From Acidobacteriota bacterium (GTDB lineage: Bacteria > Actinomycetota > Acidimicrobiia > Spongiisociales > ZC4RG35), in the NCBI GenBank assembly GCA_022573225.1, contig JACZUI010000016.1, forward strand, positions 1 through 46,908: DNA of 46,908 nucleotides, given 5' to 3'. The position numbers and the translations under genes were made by a program. The first letter of the stretch is position 1; each line of letters opens with the position of its first letter. Positions 16,444-28,125 of this stretch are shown here, one piece after another. The notes beneath the pieces were generated by a model, which was not told the DNA's origin, searched no databases, and saw only the letters and a program-made list of their open reading frames with translations.

Positions 16444-17858
16444 GCGCCCTCAGGAATGGGACGACGTGTTCCGCCAAAATCAAAACATCGGGAGCCTTCG
16501 GGGAGAATCTTCGCCGGGTTGAAGAGGCCCTCCGGATCGAATGCCTCTTTGAGCCGGGCTTGGGCGTCGAGATCCAGTTCGGTAAAGCTGGCCCGCATCA
16601 TGTCTCGCTTCTCCAGTCCGATGCCGTGCTCACCCGACAAAGCGCCACCGTTGCGAAGACATGCCGCCACCATCTCCTCACCGGCCCGCTGGACCTTGTC
16701 CAGCATCCCCTCCTCCGAAGCATCAAACGAGATCAGCGGATGCAGATTGCCGTCGCCGGCGTGAAACACGTTGTAGACGTCGAGGCCATAGCGATCCGCG
16801 ATCTGCTGGACCTCGTCCATGGTCTCAACCAATCGTGACCTCGGCACCACGGTGTCGTGGAGGTAGTAGTCGGGCGAGATCTGAGCCAATGCCCCAAAGG
16901 CCGACTTGCGACCCTTCCACAATTTCGCCCGATGAGCCTCGTCTTCGGCAAGCTCCACACCGCGCGCGTTGTTCTTGTAAGCCATCTCGCTGATCAGAGC
17001 GGCTTCAGCCGTCACCGCCTCAGTCTCGCCCACAACCTCCGCCAGCAGCATCGCGGCGGCATCGGTAGGGAAGCCGGCGTGCAGCCAGTTCTCCACAGCG
17101 ACCATCATCTTCTGGTCCATGATCTCGAGTGCAGCGGGCACGAATCCGGCGGCAATCATGTCGCTTACCGTCTGGGTCGCCTCCTCCATGGTCTCGAAAT
17201 CGATCAGGAGGGTGCGAACGTCCGGGTCGAGTGGCAGCAACCGCACCAGTGCCGAGGTGACAATGCCCAGGGTGCCTTCAGAGCCAACAATGATCCCCTT
17301 GATGTCGAGTCCGGGGGAGTCAGGCGCCTCTCCTCCCAGCACAACGACTTCGCCGCCGGCGAGAACAACCTCGAGACCGAGAACATGGCTGGTTGTGGCG
17401 CCCTCGGCGAGACAGTGAGCGCCACCCGAGTTGTTGGCAACATTGCCTCCAATGGTGCAAACCGACTGTGAAGAAGGGTCCGGTGCAAAGTGAAGTCCGT
17501 AGGGCTCGGCATAGGTGCTGAGGTCGAGGTTGATCACTCCTGCCCCAACCCAGGCGGTGCGGTTGTCCACGTCGATCTCGATGTCGTTCATCAAGGTCGT
17601 TGACAGAACGATTCCGCCCTCGGTAGGGCTGGCTCCCGCGGTGAGTCCTGTTCCGGCGCCGCGAGCGACAATCGGAACGCGATGATCCTCCGCGATCCTG
17701 ACCACCGCGGCGACCTCATCCGTGGTCTCGGTGAGGACGACACAGGTGGCCTCACCCCGCATCATCGAAGCATCCTTTGAATAGAGATGCAGCTCCAGCG
17801 GCTCCTCCAACACACGGTCGTGGCTGAGAGCTGACCTGAGATCGTCGACAAGGCTCAC
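16434..17858 (-). CDS. glcD: Glycolate oxidase catalytic subunit, FAD-linked
   Basis: 474 residues. The FAD-binding domain carries ARGAGTGLTAGASP, PDPSSQSVCTIGGNVANN and GSEGTLGIVT. The C-terminal FAD-oxidase domain has FHAGDGNLHP and GEHGIGLEKR, which hold active-site His residues in the family, and FDPEGLFNPAKI. This matches GlcD; D-lactate dehydrogenase of the same fold is the main alternative, but the adjoining glcE and glcF favour the three-subunit glycolate oxidase. The GTG start at 17858 has a TAGCCT -10 box (17865-17870) 6 nt upstream, indicating a leaderless transcript for the operon. Confidence 0.9.
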   Translation of the reverse strand: MSLVDDLRSALSHDRVLEEPLELHLYSKDASMMRGEATCVVLTETTDEVAAVVRIAEDHRVPIVARGAGTGLTAGASPTEGGIVLSTTLMNDIEIDVDNRTAWVGAGVINLDLSTYAEPYGLHFAPDPSSQSVCTIGGNVANNSGGAHCLAEGATTSHVLGLEVVLAGGEVVVLGGEAPDSPGLDIKGIIVGSEGTLGIVTSALVRLLPLDPDVRTLLIDFETMEEATQTVSDMIAAGFVPAALEIMDQKMMVAVENWLHAGFPTDAAAMLLAEVVGETEAVTAEAALISEMAYKNNARGVELAEDEAHRAKLWKGRKSAFGALAQISPDYYLHDTVVPRSRLVETMDEVQQIADRYGLDVYNVFHAGDGNLHPLISFDASEEGMLDKVQRAGEEMVAACLRNGGALSGEHGIGLEKRDMMRASFTELDLDAQARLKEAFDPEGLFNPAKILPEGSRCFDFGGTRRPIPEGAWV

Positions 17859-17879
17859 GACCCAAGGCTACAGATGCCT

Positions 17880-18587
17880 CTAGGGGATATGGTCGAGGAT
17901 GTGTCTGGTGGCCTCGCGGAAACTGAGGCCAGACAACTCTTCCCGGTATTCGATCGCGAACGCAGCAACCGCCTCAGGATTCGTCTTTGAGTATTCCCGG
18001 AGCGCCCACCCGATCGCCTTGCGGATGAAAAATTCCTCCTCAAATGCGCGCTGCCGACAAAAGCTGAACAAACGGTCGGCGTCGGTGCGCTCCTTGATGC
18101 CGACCTGACAGATGATCGCCGATCTGCGAAGCCACATGACCTCATCATCGATCCATTGGTCGACTACGGCCCAGGCCGGCTCCGGATAGTCCCTGACCAC
18201 CTCTCGGACCATGCGGGTCGAGACTTCGTCGACAAAATCCCACCATGCTCCCTCGACCATGAGCCTCCGGTAGAGAGGCAGAGACGCCGGGGTATGGAAC
18301 TGGCGACTCTCCACGCCGACAGCCAGGGCCAGATACTTCTCCTCCCGATGTGGAAGATCCCACAGCGCCAAAACAAGCGATTCGTATTCGTCTAGGGAAC
18401 TCGGAGCGAACTCGTCTTTGAGCCGGCGCATGATCATCTTGCGAGCCGGCTTCTGAACTCCATAGAAAGGCATCTCGGTCTTCATGTAGGCCTGCATCCC
18501 GGACGCCTTCTCCTGGTTGGCGGCTGCTGCAAGCTCGGCAGACACATATCGGCAGGCCGCGTCGGTGTCGAGTACCACGGCGGCCAT
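17880..18587 (-). CDS. AlkD-like DNA alkylation repair protein
   Basis: 235 residues, all-helical HEAT-like repeat protein of the AlkD family. The N-terminal YMKTEMPFYGVQKPARK, the central GAWWDFVDEVST (Trp-Asp around the lesion-binding cleft) and the C-terminal FIRKAIGWALREY are hallmark stretches. AlkD homologues remove positively charged alkylated purines such as 3- and 7-methyl adducts from DNA. It lies 21 nt upstream of glcD on the same strand but glcD has its own -10 box, so it need not be part of that operon. It is divergent from the Nfu-like gene. Confidence 0.88.
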   Translation of the reverse strand: MAAVVLDTDAACRYVSAELAAAANQEKASGMQAYMKTEMPFYGVQKPARKMIMRRLKDEFAPSSLDEYESLVLALWDLPHREEKYLALAVGVESRQFHTPASLPLYRRLMVEGAWWDFVDEVSTRMVREVVRDYPEPAWAVVDQWIDDEVMWLRRSAIICQVGIKERTDADRLFSFCRQRAFEEEFFIRKAIGWALREYSKTNPEAVAAFAIEYREELSGLSFREATRHILDHIP

Positions 18588-18608
18588 TCTGTCATTACTC
18601 TCTAGCCG

Positions 18609-18866
18609 ATGTCCATCGTCGTTGCACCAACCCCCAATCCAAACGCGCTGAAGTTCTCCTGCGGCGTGCCCGTCGGAGGGCCCGCAACCTATGTCGCCGG
18701 AGCCGAGCCCGAAGAAGAATTCGCCCGAAAGCTGCTCGACCTGCCCGGTGTGACCAGCATTTTCATGACGGCCGACTTCGTCACTCTCAGCAAGGCAACC
18801 GAAACCGACTGGTCAGCGATTCAGACGGACGCAATCGCGATTCTCGATGAGGCCTTCCCCGTTTGA
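18609..18866 (+). CDS. Stand-alone Nfu N-terminal domain protein
   Basis: 85 residues that match the N-terminal domain of Nfu/NifU-type scaffold proteins: TPNPNALKFSC near residue 8, then EFARKLLDLPGVTSIFMTADFVTLSK. The CxxC-bearing C-terminal Nfu domain, which holds the iron-sulfur cluster in full-length proteins, is absent and the downstream gene is on the other strand. It may act as an accessory in iron-sulfur cluster work, by inference. A TACTCT -10 box (18596-18601) 7 nt before the ATG suggests a leaderless transcript. Its TGA abuts the opposite-strand stop as TGATCA. Confidence 0.82.
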   Translation: MSIVVAPTPNPNALKFSCGVPVGGPATYVAGAEPEEEFARKLLDLPGVTSIFMTADFVTLSKATETDWSAIQTDAIAILDEAFPV

Positions 18867-19697
18867 TCAGGGCACGGTCACCGTCTGGGGCCTGATCACA
18901 CCGTCGGGACCGACCGCGATCACAACGACCTGCCAACCGCCATCGGGCAGGGGTATCCCACCCACGATTTCGCTTGAGCCGGTCATCTGCGCAACGACAC
19001 CGGCTATGTCATCGGGAACCGCCTCGAGGTGGGTCGCAGCCGGCTCCGGCGACTCTGCCTTCTCGATCGTCGGCGGGAGCACGACCCGGGGCCCCGTCTC
19101 ATCTACCTCCACCTCGACGACAGCCATCATCGGCGCCTGACGGACATAAACCTCGTCGCCATCGGCGCGGAGCGACCGGACCAATACCGAGACTCGAAAG
19201 CGAAGTGGCCCGATCTGTTCCACATCGACAGCGCGCACCCACTCGACAAAGACCCTGGCGCCGTCTTCCGAGGTCGGTGCCGGTATGCCTGAGGGAAGAA
19301 GGGAGGCCAGTGTCTGGGCGCTCTCCTCGCTCCCATCGAGCGTGAAGAACTCCGCTACGAACCACTCTGCATGAGCGGTTGCCTGGTCGAGGAGCCTCTC
19401 GGGTTCGACCGCGTACAGGTCGGCCTCACTGATCACGACCGGCCCCGCCGTCGCAGGGACCGGGACCGGAGCTACGGCTGGCGGGACCGTCACGACTGGC
19501 GCTACTGGATCCGCCGCAATCTCAGGCGTGGCTGAAGGTGCCGGCGCCACCGGCCGGCTATTCATGAATGAGTACGCCAGCGCTCCCAGCACGATGGCGC
19601 CCGCCACCACGAACAACATCCACTGGCGGTCCGGGCTCTTCTGCTCGAGCGTCTCCCACGGGATCCGCTCGTAGACCTCGTTCCTCTCCTCCTCCAT
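18867..19697 (-). CDS. Hypothetical single-pass membrane protein
   Basis: 276 residues. A charged N-terminus of about 26 residues is followed by one membrane helix (near 27-46), a Pro/Ala/Val-rich linker (near 50-88) and an outside domain. The domain has an EWFVAEFFTLDGSEE motif and a following beta-rich part (RFRVSVLVRSL, MMAVVEVEV). This organisation recalls TcpC/VirB8-like extracytoplasmic domains of actinobacterial conjugation or secretion proteins, but no other transfer gene is near, so that is only a weak comparison. A TACGGT box (19704-19709) lies 6 nt before the ATG. Confidence 0.6.
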   Translation of the reverse strand: MEEERNEVYERIPWETLEQKSPDRQWMLFVVAGAIVLGALAYSFMNSRPVAPAPSATPEIAADPVAPVVTVPPAVAPVPVPATAGPVVISEADLYAVEPERLLDQATAHAEWFVAEFFTLDGSEESAQTLASLLPSGIPAPTSEDGARVFVEWVRAVDVEQIGPLRFRVSVLVRSLRADGDEVYVRQAPMMAVVEVEVDETGPRVVLPPTIEKAESPEPAATHLEAVPDDIAGVVAQMTGSSEIVGGIPLPDGGWQVVVIAVGPDGVIRPQTVTVP

Positions 19698-19792
19698 GCT
19701 GCGACCGTATGGAAATCCCGTGACGGGTTCAAGAGGGCTGGTTCCAACAGAAACGGGGAACCAAACCGATCACAGCTATCGTTTCGCCGATC

Positions 19793-20389
19793 ATGGCAAC
19801 CAACCCCGACCCCAAACCGGGACGCTGGATTCTTCCGCTAGTCATCCTCGGGATGGTCGGTTTCACGTACTTCTTCGTCAGTGCCCTGCCTGAAGCCTCC
19901 CCCAACACCACACTGGCCGGAGCCACCAACACCACGACGACCCTCGGCGAGGGGACCGGCACCACTCAACCGGGCGGTGGCGGGCCAGTTGACGACGCCA
20001 CCCAGGTTTATCTCGACGAACTCGACTCGGTGAACGCCCAGCTACAGGTGTTGGAAACGGAGTTGGTGACGGTCAACGACGCCTGGGACGCCGACCCGAA
20101 GGAGATCGAGTTCGATGACATAGAAAGCCGGATGGAGGCTGTCGCCGCCGATACCCAAGCCCTGGCCGACCTGGTTGCGGCCCTGACTGTCCCGCCGGGC
20201 CTGGAGAGCAATCACACCAGCCTCACCGCGGCCATCGACCTCGCCGCCACGGCGGCATCCGAAGCTCTAGAAGGCCTCCGTTCCTCGGACACCGGTGAAT
20301 TCCGAAGGGCCGCGGTGGCCGCTTACGTCAGCGCCACGAGTGACTTCGACACCGAAGCTCAAAACGCTCATTCGTCCGGCGGCGGATAG
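19793..20389 (+). CDS. Hypothetical secreted or membrane-anchored helical protein
   Basis: 198 residues. One hydrophobic helix near residues 12-31 acts as anchor or uncleaved signal. A Thr/Gly-rich linker with GATNTTTTLGEGTGTT follows, and then a mostly helical domain (residues 66-190) rich in Ala, Asp and Glu with no cysteine. No family recognised. The sequence is of the kind seen in small cell-envelope proteins. It is divergent from the 276-residue membrane protein gene across a 95-nt gap; a TATCGT box (19777-19782) stands 10 nt upstream of its ATG. Confidence 0.55.
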   Translation: MATNPDPKPGRWILPLVILGMVGFTYFFVSALPEASPNTTLAGATNTTTTLGEGTGTTQPGGGGPVDDATQVYLDELDSVNAQLQVLETELVTVNDAWDADPKEIEFDDIESRMEAVAADTQALADLVAALTVPPGLESNHTSLTAAIDLAATAASEALEGLRSSDTGEFRRAAVAAYVSATSDFDTEAQNAHSSGGG

Positions 20390-20417
20390 GCCAGCCCACC
20401 ACTCCCCGAGAGGAGCG

Positions 20418-20453
20418 GTTACCTCAGGTACCTGGCGCCACATATGGCGCTAG
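20418..20453 (-). repeat. Dispersed palindromic repeat, copy A (inverted)
   Basis: Core of a repeat also found at 24719-24783 and 28192-28256, here in the opposite orientation. It pairs a hairpin-forming GCGCCA/TGGCGC palindrome around CATATG with a second palindrome ACCTCAGGT. It lies between the ends of two convergent genes. Confidence 0.8.
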
Positions 20454-20465
20454 ACACGCACAGAA

Positions 20466-20513
20466 AGGCCTGGTTGCGACCTAGCCGGCGTTCCTCTGAT
20501 CCCACCCAGGCCT
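20466..20513. terminator. Inverted repeat between convergent gene ends
   Basis: AGGCCTGG (20466-20473) and CCAGGCCT (20506-20513) are perfect inverted arms 32 nt apart, and the second arm touches the glnA stop codon. No T-tract follows on either strand, so termination activity is only suggested by the position between converging genes. Confidence 0.35.
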
Positions 20514-21937
20514 CAGACGTCGTAGTAGAGGCTGAACTCGTGGGGGTGTGGGCGGAGCCGGATCGGATCGACCTCATGCTCCACTTTGTAGTCGATCCAG
20601 GTCTTGATCAGGTCTTCGCTGAACACCCCACCCTGCAACAGGAAGTCGTGGTCCTCTTCCAACGCCGTCAGCGCCTCCGGCAGCGAGCCCGGTACCGAGG
20701 GCAGGCCGGCGAGCTCTGCCGGGGGCAGGTCATAGATGTCCTTGTCGACCGGGTCGTGTGGCTCGGTCCGCTTGGCAATTCCATCGAGCCCGGCCAAGAG
20801 CATCGCAGCGAACGCGAGATACGGGTTGGCGGCCGGGTCGGGACATCTGAACTCGAGTCGCTTCGCCGCCGGTGCCTGCGAATACTGCGGAATCCTCACC
20901 GCCGCAGACCGGTTCCGACTCGAGTACACCAGGTTCACCGGCGCCTCGAAGCCAGGGACGAGACGGTGGTACGAGTTGGTTGTCGGAGCCGCAAAAGCGA
21001 GCACGGCGGGAGCGTGCTCCAGCAGACCGCCGATGTACCAACGGGCCAAATCGGACAGACCGGCGTACCCGCCTTCGTCGAAGAAGAGTGGCTCGTCGTC
21101 CTTCCAGAGCGACTGGTGCACGTGCATCCCCGAACCGTTGTCATCGAAGATCGGCTTCGGCATGAAGGTCACCGACTTGCCTTCGGCCCAAGCGGTGTTC
21201 TTCACGATGTATTTGTAGAGCGTGACGTTGTCGGCGGTCCGTAGCAACGTGTCGTAATGCATGTCGATCTCGGCCTGACCCGCAGTGCCCACCTCGTGGT
21301 GCTGCACCTCGATCGTGATACCGGCAGCCTCCAGATTGGCGGTCATTTCCGAGCGAAGGTCCTGATAGTGATCGGTGGGCGGCACCGGGAAGTAGCCCTC
21401 CTTGTAGCCGGGCTTGTAACCCTTGTTGCCGCCCTCCTCGTATTCGCCTGAGTTCCAGGCGCCTTCGACCGAGTCGAGGAAGTAATAGCCCGAGTGCTGG
21501 TTCTGGTCGAACCGGACGTCGTCGAAAATGTAGAACTCGGCCTCGGGCCCCCAGAAGGAGGTGTCGGCGACACCAGTGCTGACCAGGTAGTCCTCCGCCT
21601 TTCTGGCGATATAGCGGGGGTCGCGGTCGTAGGGAGCACCGGTGATCGGATCGTTGACAAAGCAGTAGATGATCAGGGTCTTCCTCGAGCGGAAGGGGTC
21701 GTTGACCGCAGTGGACGCATCGGGGATCAGCAGCATGTCCGACTCCTGGATCTGCTGGAAGCCGCGAATGGACGAGCCGTCGAAGCCAAACCCGGCCTCG
21801 AAGGACTCCTCGGTCAGCTCGCGAGACGGAACGGTGAAGTGCTGAAGCTGGCCGGGCAAGTCGCAGAAACGCAGGTCAACAAACTCGTACGCCTCGCTCT
21901 CAACGAGGGACAAGACGTCTGAGGGCGTCTTGGTCAT
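20513..21937 (-). CDS. glnA: Glutamine synthetase, type I
   Basis: 474 residues; makes glutamine from glutamate, ammonia and ATP. Family motifs include [10 protein letters not shown], the metal-binding EAEFYIFD and the flap-side [17 protein letters not shown] carries Tyr402, the adenylylation site used by GlnE, so activity is probably under covalent control as in other GSI-beta enzymes. The start at 21937 is fixed by AAAGGAGG 6 nt upstream; the frame is open for 36 further codons that are not conserved-looking. It is divergent from purA. The intergenic region holds a CTGAAA/TTTCAG inverted repeat (22005-22029) that could be an operator. Confidence 0.95.
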   Translation of the reverse strand: MTKTPSDVLSLVESEAYEFVDLRFCDLPGQLQHFTVPSRELTEESFEAGFGFDGSSIRGFQQIQESDMLLIPDASTAVNDPFRSRKTLIIYCFVNDPITGAPYDRDPRYIARKAEDYLVSTGVADTSFWGPEAEFYIFDDVRFDQNQHSGYYFLDSVEGAWNSGEYEEGGNKGYKPGYKEGYFPVPPTDHYQDLRSEMTANLEAAGITIEVQHHEVGTAGQAEIDMHYDTLLRTADNVTLYKYIVKNTAWAEGKSVTFMPKPIFDDNGSGMHVHQSLWKDDEPLFFDEGGYAGLSDLARWYIGGLLEHAPAVLAFAAPTTNSYHRLVPGFEAPVNLVYSSRNRSAAVRIPQYSQAPAAKRLEFRCPDPAANPYLAFAAMLLAGLDGIAKRTEPHDPVDKDIYDLPPAELAGLPSVPGSLPEALTALEEDHDFLLQGGVFSEDLIKTWIDYKVEHEVDPIRLRPHPHEFSLYYDV

Positions 21938-22008
21938 GATGCCTCCTTTAGTCGCCTGACCGTGAACGGAAAGGTTGTATCCGGGTCTGGTTTCCCTCCC
22001 GTTGCTGA

Positions 22009-24626
<2,618 letters not shown>

Positions 24627-24627
24627 G

Positions 24628-24661
24628 AGCCGGTTCGCGAGCTGAAGCTCGTTCGCCGGCT
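24628..24661 (+). terminator. Hairpin after purD
   Basis: AGCCGG (24628-24633) pairs with CCGGCT (24656-24661), and inside it CGAGCT (24638-24643) pairs with AGCTCG (24646-24651). No T-run follows, so it may stabilise the 3' end or terminate weakly. Confidence 0.4.
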
Positions 24662-24718
24662 GATCAGTCGTTGACTAGGTCTTCCACCAGCAATCGAGAT
24701 CCGAGAGGCGCCGGGCCT

Positions 24719-24783
24719 GCATTGCTTACCGCGTTCGGATAGCGCCACATATGGCGCCACGTACCTCAGGTAACGATTCTAGG
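24719..24783 (+). repeat. Dispersed palindromic repeat, copy B
   Basis: 65 nt that align without gaps to copy C at 28192-28256, with nine differences by eye. Both start GCATT, share TCGGATAGCGCCACATATGG, then ACCTCAGGTAACG, and end TAGG. The core holds two adjacent palindromes. B and C are direct repeats on either side of the 1074-residue regulator gene; copy A (20418) is inverted and shorter. Confidence 0.85.
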
Positions 24784-24831
24784 TGTGCCTCGGCGAACGC
24801 CGGCGAGATCGACTACGCGTCGTAGGCCAAA

Positions 24832-27800
24832 TCAACGACCGATCAGGTCCTCAAGCATTCGGATTTCAAACGGAGTGTGGGTAGCGACGAAGATGCTCTC
24901 GACGACGATTGAACCATCGATAACCGCTTGCTTGGCTTCCTCCATCACATCGACATAATCGTCGATGTAGCCGCCGGTGGTGACGTAATCGATTCCGCCA
25001 TTCCCAATCGTGAGCCATAACTCGTCGTCCACGACGCCCGTCGTGAAGAACTGATCGACCGCCTCCTCGACAATGAGGTCGAGGTTCTTGACGGTTGACG
25101 TGAGCAAGTGGTTCTGCCATGTGAACGCTAGAGGGAATCTGCCGGAAAAACCTTCGCGTGCCTCGATCTGGAGATATCGGTCGGTATCGACGCCTATCGC
25201 CCAAACAAATCGGGAGTTTTCGGCGAACTCTCGGGAAACCGCATCCATCACTCCAAAACCGGAGTCTCCTGCGGCCTCATACACAACGTCTACACCTTCC
25301 GAAATCAAGATTTCGGTGGCAAGTGCTCCCAGGGTGGGACTGAGGAAACCGCTCGAATCCGGCCACTCGGTCAGATAAATCGAGCTCACTTCGACTTGGG
25401 GATCAACGTAGGCAGCTCCCTGTCGCATCCCGATAAGGAAGTCGTTCATCATCTCGAGGTCAGTGCCAACAACGACGCCGATATGGTCGGTCTCGGTGAG
25501 CTGCGCACCGGCCACCCCGGCCAGGAATCCCATTTCGTTTTGGCGACTCTTGATGCACGATTCATGAGGAGCCGGACGGCCCTCGCCAAACGGACAACCA
25601 TCGATCCAAACGAACTGTGTCTCGGGGTGATCAAGCACCAACTGGTGGACGGCAGCAGATTGGAGGAAGCTCGAGGCGAGCATGAAGACCACTCTGGTCC
25701 CGCGGTCGATGAACTCTTCCACGTTCCCTATGTCGGCCACATCATCGATGATGTGCCTGGTGGTCAGATCATGTCTCGCTGCGCCCGCGGCAAAGCCGGA
25801 AACTATTAGGGCTCCGAAGGTGCCCTCTGCGGACTCTGACCAGAGAACCGCGTCAGGTGGTGGTTCCGGCATCAACGCCATCACCAGAAAGGTGACCACG
25901 GCGGCCAGAGCGGCGATGGCACCGCCGAAGGCCCAGAGTCGTCTTCTAGCAGAACGAGCCAGATTCTCCTCTCGCTCCTCGCGCTCGTTTGTCGCTCGTT
26001 CTTCACGCTCCCTGAGGGCGACCGAAGCTTCAACAAAGGCGGCCTCGCCCCGGGTCAGCTTGAGAGAAGCCAGATCGGCCCACTCAGCGGTGGCCTGAAG
26101 CCGATCGCCCCGAAGCAGGTAGTCCTCGGATCGGTCGCTGTCCTCCCAATCCTGGGCTACGGTCCCCAGAGCAACCAACCGATCCAAGTCATCCGAGTGC
26201 TCTTCGATCCAGGTGCCCAATTGGGGCCATTCGCTGATCAGGTATTCGTGGGCGATCTCAACCACCGCCGAGCCTGAAGCGTCACGGCCAAAGGTGAGCA
26301 GACGTCGTGCCCCAAAGGCCTCAAGCACGCCCTGAAGAGCTACCCGGTCATCTTCGAGGTCGAGCAGTTCGCGTAAGGTCGCCGGTCGGGACGTGGCGGC
26401 GGCCCGGCCTTTGCGGATCATCCTCATGAAAAGCTGCTCCACGATTGCCTTGCCCTCGGCATCGAGCTCATCGAGCGTCTCCTCCGCACCCTGGGCAAGG
26501 GCACCGTGGATACCCCCGATCTCGCGATACCCCTCCATGGTGAGCCCGTTCTCGGACAGCTCGAACAGCTCGAACAAGGTGTATTGGAGAAGTGGCAGGG
26601 CGCCCGGCTCATCGACCATGTCGGCAACGATTTGCGCCAACAGGGCAGGTTCCACCTGCCGACCAACAGCCCGAGCCGGCTCGACAACAGCGCGCTCGAT
26701 GCCCTGGGCGCTCATCGGCTTGACGCTCACCGCGGCATCGGCGAATACCCCGGCGAGCTCAGGCATCGACAGTGGCCGGTCGTAGTAGTCGGCCCGGAGG
26801 GTCGTGACCACTCGAAGCCGGCAACGCGGATCGCGCACAGCACGAGCCACCAACTGTCCGAACCGGGTCGCGTCATCAGGCTCGGCCAGCGTGAACAACT
26901 CTTCGAACTGGTCGATGACGATCACCACCGGTCGCTCGACAAGGCCGGCAAGGGAGTCGGGTTCGTTCTCGAACCTGCGAAGGAGCGTGGCGCGAGAACC
27001 CAACCCTGCCCGATCCAAGGCGCCGGCCAACTCCCAAAGTGGGCGAGAACCGGGCTGGAGCAGCACCACGGTCTCACCGGCCTCCCGCAACGCCGGCATC
27101 ACACCGGCCTGGACCGCACTCGACTTACCCGACCCGGAAGGCCCGACAATCGAAACGAAACCGTGCCCCTCACGGAAACGATCCAGGACCTCGTCGATCA
27201 GGTCCTCCCGACCGAAATAGACTGCTGCGTCCTCCTCGGAGAAGGCCCGCAGGCCCCGATACGGGTTCCCGTCGGCAACCCGATCTGGCTCCGCAGTCGA
27301 GAGGGTCGGATCCTGGAGCAGAATGCGCTCTTCGAGATCCTTGAGGTCCGATGAGGGGTCGATCCCCATCTCCTCTCCCAGCAGTCGCTGATAATCCCCG
27401 TATTCACGCAAAGCTTCTGCCTGGCGACCCGACCGGTAGAGCGCCAACATCATCAGCCGGCGCGGCTCCTCGCGAAGAGGGTCGGAGTCGACCACTCGGC
27501 GGGAGTACTCCTTGGCTTGGTCGAGATCCCCGTCGTCGAGGTATAGCGAGGCCAGCGCCTGGGCTGCGTCAGCCTGCATCTCAGTGAGAGAGCGGACATA
27601 TCCCTGAGCAAACTCGTCGTAGGCAAAGTCCGATAGTGGCGACGGCGTCCAGAGATCCAGGGCCCTCTCCAGCATCGGTCGACCCCTGACGACGTCACCG
27701 GTTCGCACCGCGGCAAGACCGTCTCTCACCAGACGCTCGAACACCTGGACATCGATGGAATCGGGAGGGGTGTTGAGAACGTATCCGGGCGGTCGCGTCT

Positions 27801-28056
27801 CGAGAAGGTTTGACGGCGCGCCGTTGGCAAACGCCTTGCGCAGATCAGAGACATACAACTGAACGGAGTGATAGGCCGTCCTGGGAGGCTCCTCACCCCA
27901 CACCAGGCCGACAATCCGCTCGATCGGAACTACCTCGTTGGCATTGAGGATGAGAACCGCGAGGACCGCCCTTTGTTTGGGAGGCCCGAGGTCGATAGAC
28001 CCGTTCTGCGAGTCCACCCGCAGTGACCCCAACAATCGAAACTTGATTGCGCTCAT
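24832..28056 (-). CDS. SARP-STAND transmembrane regulator with BMP/PnrA-like sensor domain
   Basis: 1074 residues. In order: an OmpR-type winged helix of the SARP group (about 1-97; GPPKQRAVLAVLILNANEVV), a BTAD helical domain (about 100-250), a STAND-type NTPase (about 263-620) with Walker A GPSGSGKS at 305-312 and Walker B VVIVIDQFEELF at 377-388, a charged coiled coil (680-706), one membrane helix (708-729) and a C-terminal BMP/PnrA-like binding-protein domain (about 735-1060; GFLAGVAGAQL, VVYEAAGDSGFGVMDA, WAIGVDTDRY). The DNA-binding end would be cytoplasmic and the sensor outside. Cys821 and Cys834 could form a disulfide. The start has GAGGAG 5 nt upstream. Two TAGAAGG heptamers 11 bp apart lie upstream. 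BMP/PnrA relatives bind nucleosides; the ligand here is unknown. Confidence 0.85.
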   Translation of the reverse strand: MSAIKFRLLGSLRVDSQNGSIDLGPPKQRAVLAVLILNANEVVPIERIVGLVWGEEPPRTAYHSVQLYVSDLRKAFANGAPSNLLETRPPGYVLNTPPDSIDVQVFERLVRDGLAAVRTGDVVRGRPMLERALDLWTPSPLSDFAYDEFAQGYVRSLTEMQADAAQALASLYLDDGDLDQAKEYSRRVVDSDPLREEPRRLMMLALYRSGRQAEALREYGDYQRLLGEEMGIDPSSDLKDLEERILLQDPTLSTAEPDRVADGNPYRGLRAFSEEDAAVYFGREDLIDEVLDRFREGHGFVSIVGPSGSGKSSAVQAGVMPALREAGETVVLLQPGSRPLWELAGALDRAGLGSRATLLRRFENEPDSLAGLVERPVVIVIDQFEELFTLAEPDDATRFGQLVARAVRDPRCRLRVVTTLRADYYDRPLSMPELAGVFADAAVSVKPMSAQGIERAVVEPARAVGRQVEPALLAQIVADMVDEPGALPLLQYTLFELFELSENGLTMEGYREIGGIHGALAQGAEETLDELDAEGKAIVEQLFMRMIRKGRAAATSRPATLRELLDLEDDRVALQGVLEAFGARRLLTFGRDASGSAVVEIAHEYLISEWPQLGTWIEEHSDDLDRLVALGTVAQDWEDSDRSEDYLLRGDRLQATAEWADLASLKLTRGEAAFVEASVALREREERATNEREEREENLARSARRRLWAFGGAIAALAAVVTFLVMALMPEPPPDAVLWSESAEGTFGALIVSGFAAGAARHDLTTRHIIDDVADIGNVEEFIDRGTRVVFMLASSFLQSAAVHQLVLDHPETQFVWIDGCPFGEGRPAPHESCIKSRQNEMGFLAGVAGAQLTETDHIGVVVGTDLEMMNDFLIGMRQGAAYVDPQVEVSSIYLTEWPDSSGFLSPTLGALATEILISEGVDVVYEAAGDSGFGVMDAVSREFAENSRFVWAIGVDTDRYLQIEAREGFSGRFPLAFTWQNHLLTSTVKNLDLIVEEAVDQFFTTGVVDDELWLTIGNGGIDYVTTGGYIDDYVDVMEEAKQAVIDGSIVVESIFVATHTPFEIRMLEDLIGR

Positions 28057-28066
28057 GTCGCTCCTC

Positions 28067-28105
28067 AGCCGGATAACCAGCCGGACGCAGGCTACGCCTC
28101 CGGCT
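28067..28105 (-). promoter_or_regulatory. Alternative hairpins in the regulator's 5' leader
   Basis: On the minus strand AGCCGGA (28105-28099) can pair with either of two identical TCCGGCT copies (28085-28079 and 28073-28067). The second copy runs into the Shine-Dalgarno region GAGGAG before the ATG at 28056. The two pairings exclude each other, which could affect translation; this is inferred from sequence alone. Confidence 0.35.
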
Positions 28106-28125
28106 GACGTCAGGTTTGTGGACGC

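Noticed and set aside
18867-19697. Conjugation protein (TcpC-like)
   Set aside because: Only the overall layout is similar, and no other transfer gene is present.
26506-27354. Open frame of 282 codons on the plus strand inside the receptor gene
   Set aside because: Antisense to the STAND NTPase domain, no ribosome site or recognisable motif.
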